Positions 63,969 through 64,000 of a stretch of 64,000 nt of DNA are shown here, piece after piece (positions within the stretch are counted from its first letter, which is position 1; each line of letters begins with the position of its first letter). Under the pieces are notes generated by a model. The model saw only the letters and a list, made by a program, of their open reading frames with translations. It searched no databases and had not been told where the DNA came from. Made by a program: the position numbers and the translations under genes. This DNA comes from Saprospiraceae bacterium (GTDB lineage Bacteria; Bacteroidota; Bacteroidia; Chitinophagales; Saprospiraceae), in assembly GCA_028282725.1 (NCBI GenBank), contig JANQHF010000088.1, forward strand, positions 1-64,000, in the 5' to 3' direction.

Positions 63969-64000
63969 ATGAGCCAGGTACAACCCAGCATGTCTCTTGC
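63969..64000 (+). CDS. Start of a further gene, cut by window edge
   Basis: An ATG seven bases after the oxidoreductase stop opens MSQVQPSMSL and runs off the edge. Close spacing suggests it is co-transcribed with the FAD enzyme. Nothing can be said about the product. Confidence 0.4.
   Translation, partial: MSQVQPSMSL

Overview
The window looks like a chromosome segment of a member of the Bacteroidota, most likely a free-living or aquatic Saprospiria-like lineage (lineage is inference from family resemblance). Evidence: promoters of the Bacteroidota type (TTG, 18-21 nt, TAnnTTTG); weak or absent Shine-Dalgarno sequences; a type IX secretion C-terminal sorting domain protein; an Lnb (DUF4105) domain; a Rho factor with a long disordered insert; a short AtpC; and an atpD-atpC pair split from the rest of the ATP synthase. 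Gene density is high and most genes are housekeeping genes.

Layout. 1-1218 is an RNA-rich region on the minus strand. A promoter leads into four 102-bp tandem repeats, then tRNA-Ser(GCU), tRNA-Pro(UGG), a Rho-independent terminator, and the 5' end of a group II intron that runs off the left edge. 1219-3185 is a creatininase-exosortase-membrane protein operon behind a structured leader with a strong terminator hairpin. 3221-4960 is an AT-rich restriction-modification remnant inserted into a dead endonuclease gene. 4954-12853 holds a DUF1684 lipoprotein, a thioredoxin-like protein, an ABC-F ATPase, the tail-specific protease and a membrane pyrophosphatase. 13037-15491 is a DtxR/MntR-type regulator with a metal-binding lipoprotein and ABC ATPase but no permease. 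15493-25326 holds a glycosyltransferase, an ABC exporter, an FMN reductase, a MobA-like transferase, an SDR, a methyltransferase, threonine dehydratase, patatin and RadC.

25371-32177 is a tightly overlapping operon-like run: PaiB-like protein, an Lnb-GH113 fusion, PanC, a flippase-like membrane protein, HldE-type nucleotidyltransferase, Nif3-like protein and a zinc-ribbon coiled-coil protein. 32184-37889 holds atpDC, scpA, an SDR, lpxH and frr. 37902-47064 is a nitrogen-assimilation block on the minus strand: P-II, ammonium transporter, a porin, and glutamate synthase large and small subunits. 47215-56400 holds a helical-repeat protein, a zinc peptidase, serS, rho, rpmH, rnpA, aroQ and recQ. 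56725-57458 is a collapsed second glutamate synthase gene. The right end holds a GH13 lipoprotein, OsmC, a metZ-metX homocysteine pair, a small type IX sorting-domain protein and an FAD oxidoreductase.

Points most worth a second look: the tRNA-fragment-bearing tandem repeats in front of tRNA-Ser; the group IIC-like intron placed exactly after the tRNA terminator; the Lnb-GH113 fusion that keeps an internal Met plus signal peptide at the seam; the exosortase operon with a structured leader; and the metal ABC system lacking its permease. All family calls are from reading motifs; no database search was possible.
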